Origin: Paenibacillus polysaccharolyticus | GTDB taxonomy: Bacteria; Bacillota; Bacilli; Paenibacillales; Paenibacillaceae | Assembly (NCBI RefSeq): GCF_900102085.1 | Contig: NZ_FMVM01000007.1 | Coordinates: 62,001 to 126,000 of the forward strand | Direction: 5' to 3' | DNA: 64,000 nt | Shown: positions 60,567-64,000 of the stretch, piece by piece | Layout of the letters: each line of letters opens with the position of its first letter | Position numbering within the stretch: position 1 is the stretch's first letter | Notes under the pieces: generated by a model | Database searches by the model: none | Told to the model about the DNA's origin: nothing | What the model saw: only the letters and a program-made list of their open reading frames with translations | Program-made: the position numbers and the translations under genes

Positions 60567-61296
60567 CTGTGGGAGAGGTGAGTAGCTTGGAGTGTGTGCG
60601 AGATGAAAGAGAGAAGGACGATGTGAACGGAGGAAAGGGTTAGGAGCGTTGGTGAGGATGGCAGCAGGGTAACAGGTTGTACGGTGTATGGGCTGTTCGG
60701 TTTGGTCTAGAGCTGCACGGTGCACGGTTGAACGGTCTACGGGGGCAGGGAGCCAGTATACTCCACTCCATCCAATTTTGCTCTTCAGCAGTTTGTTTGC
60801 TCTCAACAAATGACCGCTTCTCCACCTGTACTTCCTAACGCTAACGATCACCAGAGAGCTTATTTAGCCACATTTCGCAGTTTGAAAATTCTAATGATCA
60901 CCACAGAGCTTATTCGGCTGAAAATCACCGATTTCCCCACCAAAATCGCTAATTCTAGCAAAATAACGCTTCTACGGATCGTTAGAATTTCAAACCCGCT
61001 TTTTTGAGATGAATAGCGTTTCTGGGGATCGTTAGAATTTTGGACTAGAAAATTTCAGGGGCACGAGCCAGGCCCACTGCAGCAATTTCATTTACATACT
61101 CCACTTATGCGCACCACCAGCTGTTCCACCTACTCTCTCACTTCTCTTCTTTCTACCAGCCTGTTCCAGTGTCTAACATTATGGTATTCCATCTCCGTAT
61201 GTGCAATCTTCCACCATAAACAAAAAGAGGACCCCAATCGTTGTTCACGATTCCGATCCCCGTATAGCCAATGCGAGCTTCTCCAGTTATTTTTGT
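60567..61296. other. Gene-free region (730 bases) with repeat cluster
   Basis: It contains the ~26-bp repeat cluster at 60841-61038. A plus-strand purine-rich stretch at 60567-60760 reads as low-complexity DNA; no gene or RNA could be supported. Confidence 0.55.
60841..61038. repeat. Cluster of four ~26-bp repeats in + + - - order
   Basis: Units at 60841-60866 (+), 60890-60915 (+), 60961-60987 (-) and 61012-61037 (-) share (T/G)CTAACGATC followed by CCAGAAACGCTATT-like sequence. The arrangement can fold into a large hairpin. Same family as 24648-24795. Confidence 0.72.
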
Positions 61297-61638
61297 TTAA
61301 TCACGTTCACGCCAAAACATCCCGGATTCATCACGTTCCACTTGCTCCAACGCATCCTCGAAATTGAAACATGGCACAACAATGTCCGCAGGACTCCAGC
61401 TGTGCTGATCATCGCTAGCGTACACCTTCCACTGGTTTCCCTCCCAGTAAAAGCGAGCGATCGGCATTCGCTCCCACTGATGTCGTTGTCCAGCAGGACG
61501 TTCTTCATTGAGAATCAACTCATTATCCTTCATTTCATAGGTTAACTTCACCATCGTCCGTAGCTCTGCTGGTACTTTCTCATGGACATATCCGTTCATC
61601 AAGGATACAATGCGCCGCTGCGTAAACATATCCAACAT
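61297..61638 (-). CDS. DUF3024 domain-containing protein
   Basis: A 113-aa protein of the DUF3024 family: RRIVSLMNGYVHEKVPAELR, a beta-rich middle (IARFYWEGNQWKVYASDDQHSW) and the DALEQVERDESGMFW end typical of the family. Function unknown. I use ATG 61638 with AAGGAGG 8 bases upstream. It follows rpsN by 38 bases, so it may be part of the zinc-limitation operon, or separate. Confidence 0.85.
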   Translation of the reverse strand: MLDMFTQRRIVSLMNGYVHEKVPAELRTMVKLTYEMKDNELILNEERPAGQRHQWERMPIARFYWEGNQWKVYASDDQHSWSPADIVVPCFNFEDALEQVERDESGMFWRERD

Positions 61639-61676
61639 GGGAGAGACCTCCTTATCAAGTACTCCGCTTATCATGC

Positions 61677-61946
61677 TTACCAGCTGGACTTGGTAACACC
61701 CGGAATCTGACCTTGATGAGCCAGTTCACGGAATTTGATCCGGGAAACTTTGAATTTGCGCAGATATCCACGCGGACGACCAGTGATCTCGCAACGACTT
61801 TTTAATCGCGTTGGTGATGCGTTACGGGGCAACTTTTGCAGCGCCTCATAATCACCTTTTTCCTTCAGTTCCCGGCGTAGATCCGCATACTTCGCTACGA
61901 TTGCCTGACGTTGTTTCTCACGCACGACCTTTGATTTTTTAGCCAT
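61677..61946 (-). CDS. rpsN: 30S ribosomal protein S14, zinc-independent paralogue
   Basis: An 89-aa S14 of the long type, without the CxxC..CxxC zinc ribbon of the main Bacillus S14. Motifs: [43 protein letters not shown] and [13 protein letters not shown]. In B. subtilis the same paralogue (YhzA) replaces the zinc-binding S14 under zinc starvation and is repressed by Zur. Here it follows a YciC/ZagA-like gene by 48 bases with a Zur-like box upstream, so the same logic applies. Confidence 0.95.
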   Translation of the reverse strand: MAKKSKVVREKQRQAIVAKYADLRRELKEKGDYEALQKLPRNASPTRLKSRCEITGRPRGYLRKFKVSRIKFRELAHQGQIPGVTKSSW

Positions 61947-61994
61947 CTTTTACAGCTCCTTATCCTCTTAAGTCTTGTATAATATTTGATTAAT

Positions 61995-63191
61995 TCACAT
62001 AGTCTCGACAGGCCACGGTAACGGATTTTCAAAATGTCCCCAATCCGCCAGCATCTCTTCATCGCTGAGCAGACATTGATCCAGTTCATCTTCAATGATG
62101 GAACGCTCCATATCAATGCCGATCATGACCAGTTCCGTTTGGCGATCGCCCCACTCGGCATCCCATTTAGCAAACACATCCGGCTCTGTCCGCAAAATCT
62201 CTTGCTTGTCCGCTTCCGGCAGCGCGGCAACCCAATGTCCGGCAGGCCCAAACTGAATGGATGGCCCCGCCTGACTCAGACTGGCAGCCACATCTCCTTC
62301 AGCGGCAAGCCATACCAGCCCTTTCGCACGTACAACCTCTTCCGGCCAGTAGCTCATGAAATCAGCCAGACGGGAAGGATGGAACGGCTTCCTGCGGCGG
62401 TACACAAATGATCCGATACCGTATTCTTCGGTCTCAGGCGTGTGGGACTCTTTTTCCAACTCCTGAATCCAGCCAGCCGACATGCTCACTTTCTCAAAAT
62501 CAAACCGTCCCGTATTCAAAATCTCCACCGGGTTCACCTGTCCGTTCACCGTACGAATAATTTTCGCATTCGGCTGCAACTTGCGGATAATACCTTCCAG
62601 TTTGTGAAGTTCCGTTTCTTCCACGAGATCACATTTGTTCAGCAGCAACACATCACAGGTCTCAATTTGATCAATGAGCAAATCCACTACGTCACGGGTA
62701 TCGCCTTCCCCGGTTGCCTGATTCCGATCCAGCAAGCTTTGTCCCGAAGCATAGTCATGCCAGAAACGGTTAGCATCAACGACAGTCACGAGACAATCCA
62801 GTTTCGCCAGTCGTGTCAGATCGATGCCCGTCTCTTCATCAGCATATGTAAATGTCTGTGCCACCGGAACAGGTTCGCTGATGCCTGTCGACTCAATCAG
62901 GATGTAGTCATACTTGCCTTCGTTTACGAGCTTTTCGATCTCCTGCATTAGATCATCACGAAGAGTGCAGCAGATGCAACCGTTGGACATCTCCACTAGT
63001 TTCTCTTCGGTACGAGAGAGCGTTGCCTCTCCTTTTACCATAGCCGCATCAATGTTGACCTCACTCATGTCGTTCACGATTACAGCGACTTTCAGCCCTT
63101 GCCGATTGTGCAACACATGATTCAGAACCGTCGTTTTGCCTGACCCAAGGTAACCGCTGAGAACGGTCACCGGTATTTGCTTTTGTGTCAT
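61995..63191 (-). CDS. zagA: CobW/COG0523-family zinc-responsive GTPase (YciC/ZagA-like)
   Basis: A 398-aa G3E GTPase: Walker A LSGYLGSGKTTVLNHVL, metal motif NGCICCTLRDDL (CxCC), LIESTGISEPVPVA and LLNKCDLVEE (NKxD). The C-terminal CobW_C domain ends FENPLPWPVETM. In B. subtilis ZagA/YciC is Zur-regulated and delivers zinc to folate synthesis enzymes under limitation. The Zur-like box at 63245-63265 and the co-transcribed zinc-free S14 support this. The gene is first of the pair. Confidence 0.92.
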   Translation of the reverse strand: MTQKQIPVTVLSGYLGSGKTTVLNHVLHNRQGLKVAVIVNDMSEVNIDAAMVKGEATLSRTEEKLVEMSNGCICCTLRDDLMQEIEKLVNEGKYDYILIESTGISEPVPVAQTFTYADEETGIDLTRLAKLDCLVTVVDANRFWHDYASGQSLLDRNQATGEGDTRDVVDLLIDQIETCDVLLLNKCDLVEETELHKLEGIIRKLQPNAKIIRTVNGQVNPVEILNTGRFDFEKVSMSAGWIQELEKESHTPETEEYGIGSFVYRRRKPFHPSRLADFMSYWPEEVVRAKGLVWLAAEGDVAASLSQAGPSIQFGPAGHWVAALPEADKQEILRTEPDVFAKWDAEWGDRQTELVMIGIDMERSIIEDELDQCLLSDEEMLADWGHFENPLPWPVETM

Positions 63192-63244
63192 ATAGATCTA
63201 CTCCTTATAGGTACAGTTCACCTTGATCGGTGGATCCCTGAATT

Positions 63245-63265
63245 TAATAGTAATTATTACGATTA
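63245..63265. promoter_or_regulatory. Zur-like operator
   Basis: TAATAGTAATTATTACGATT matches the B. subtilis Zur box AAATCGTAATnATTACGATT at most positions (about 17 of 20 specified). It lies 54 bases upstream of the zagA-like start codon, in the promoter position. Confidence 0.8.
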
Positions 63266-63344
63266 ACAACAATGACTATAATCCTGCCTGACGCCGTTGT
63301 CAAATCTTTTTTCGTATCTCGTGTAAAAAATAATTAAAAAAAGC

Positions 63345-63403
63345 TTATGAATCCCCTGCACATTCGCATTCATGATGCGCTTCGCAGAAGAACCATAAGC
63401 TTT
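63345..63403 (-). terminator. Terminator after the MFS gene
   Basis: Minus strand AAAGCTTATG...CATAAGCTTT followed by TTTT, with an inner GCGAA..TTCGC pairing; about 75 bases after the MFS stop. Confidence 0.65.
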
Positions 63404-63476
63404 AACCGTACCGTCTCATTTATAGCTCTGCACCTAAATCTACATCGTACCTCTGCCTTTCCTTCAGCCTTCCAAC

Positions 63477-64000
63477 TCAATTCACTCGCGCAGTAATAGA
63501 CTTATTCCCGGCTTCCATCCGCTGTCTGAAAAGCACCACCAAAATGAGTGCGGCAACAGAGAGCATCGTACAAACGGTAAACATCACGGAATAAGAGCTG
63601 ATCTGTACCACAACGCCCATCGCCAGCCCGCCCAGTGAAAAACCGAGATCATACGAGGACATAAATATGCCCATAAGCACATACCTCGAATCCGCAGGCA
63701 ATACAAAGGACAAATACGTGGTCAGCGTTGGATACAGTAAAGCCAATGCAAAACCGCTAAACACCGCAGAAATATACACAAATGGCCCCAGCATATCCAT
63801 CAGGCTAAGCAGCTGTGTCCCCAGTGCCGCAGATAACATCAGACCTGCCATAAGCCACGTATTCCAGCTGCCGTCTGACGGTATTTTTTTGCGCAAAATG
63901 AATCGGCACAGGATCACCACGAGACCCTGAATCGTCAAAAAGATACCCGCGCTCGCCATACCAGTCGATACCATATATAGCGGAAGAAAGGTCGCTGTCG
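63477..64000 (-). CDS. MFS transporter, C-terminal part, cut by window end
   Basis: The minus-strand frame stays open to the window edge (TFLPLYMVSTGMA at the cut), so the gene continues outside. The visible 174 codons have about five TM helices, including LVVILCRFILRKKIP (a loop with basic residues after a TM), GPFVYISAVFSGFALALLYPTLTTYLSF and a last TM near VAALILVVLFRQRMEAG. Proline-, Gly-rich helices fit the MFS drug or sugar exporter type (YfkF/AraJ-like). Substrate unknown. Confidence 0.85.
   Translation of the reverse strand, partial: TATFLPLYMVSTGMASAGIFLTIQGLVVILCRFILRKKIPSDGSWNTWLMAGLMLSAALGTQLLSLMDMLGPFVYISAVFSGFALALLYPTLTTYLSFVLPADSRYVLMGIFMSSYDLGFSLGGLAMGVVVQISSYSVMFTVCTMLSVAALILVVLFRQRMEAGNKSITARVN

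Noticed and set aside
1..64000. CRISPR arrays, tRNA or rRNA genes
   Set aside because: No regular short repeat-spacer series, cloverleaf or rRNA-like sequence was recognised on reading; a tRNA scan was not possible.

Overview
The window looks like chromosomal DNA of a Paenibacillus-type, low-to-moderate GC, endospore-forming Firmicute. The evidence is AGGAGG-type ribosome binding sites with frequent GTG/TTG starts, the gerM-rph-rdgB block also found in Bacillus, a GerE regulator, a YhcN/YlaJ sporulation lipoprotein, two CgeB-family proteins, a YciC/ZagA GTPase with a zinc-independent S14, and GlcNAc catabolism under an RpiR regulator. No rRNA, tRNA, CRISPR array, integrase or intact transposase was seen.

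Layout. 1-3.2 kb: the 3' part of an asparagine synthetase and a chemoreceptor. 3.4-8.8 kb: a minus-strand operon of the STM4011-STM4015 families (two radical SAM proteins, an alkaline-phosphatase-fold hydrolase, an ATP-grasp protein and a leucine-rich-repeat protein). A possible 22-residue peptide with five alternating tryptophans lies just upstream of its first gene. 9.0-16.7 kb: housekeeping genes (rdgB, rph, gerM, pgpA), a ferric-reductase-like/ApbE/small exported protein operon, an MBL-fold hydrolase and a methyltransferase. 17-28.3 kb: DUF72, a WG-repeat protein, an M20 dipeptidase, TetR, oleate hydratase, an unknown protein and nagA-nagB-rpiR. 28.5-33.6 kb: an accessory region with small unknown genes, an AT-rich 637-aa protein carrying a PD-(D/E)XK-like motif between two ~90-bp direct repeats, gerE, and a frameshifted YfmS-like chemoreceptor pseudogene. 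33.6-44.4 kb: YhcN lipoprotein, a GldA/F/G-like ABC system with a DUF4340 protein, two GT4 glycosyltransferases, a DHA2 efflux pump and a small unknown protein. 45.2-56.6 kb: one long minus-strand surface-glycan cluster. 56.9-64 kb: modAB with a divergent one-component regulator, DUF3024, the zinc-limitation pair, and the 3' part of an MFS gene.

The glycan cluster reads, in transcription order: three small helical proteins; a Lys/Arg-rich protein ending in GX3 repeats; two CgeB-like glycosyltransferases that carry similar GX3 segments; a GT4 enzyme with an Arg/Lys-rich tail; a UDP-GlcNAc 2-epimerase, a 4,6-dehydratase and an RmlD-like reductase, consistent with a UDP-L-QuiNAc, L-RhaNAc or L-FucNAc pathway; another NAD-dependent epimerase; and two GT2 enzymes separated by a 56-aa Cys-containing protein. 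It ends at a strong terminator. The likely job is making and attaching an amino-deoxysugar glycan to a cell or spore surface.

The intergenic regions carry three repeat families: a ~152-190 bp element with terminal inverted repeats (3 copies), a ~166 bp MITE-like element (1 copy), and clusters of a ~26 bp motif (7 units in 2 clusters). The best candidates for an undescribed system are the STM4011-4015 operon with its Trp-rich peptide, the repeat-flanked nuclease-like gene, and the GX3/small-helical-protein glycosylation cluster. All calls are from reading the sequence alone; no database search was run.
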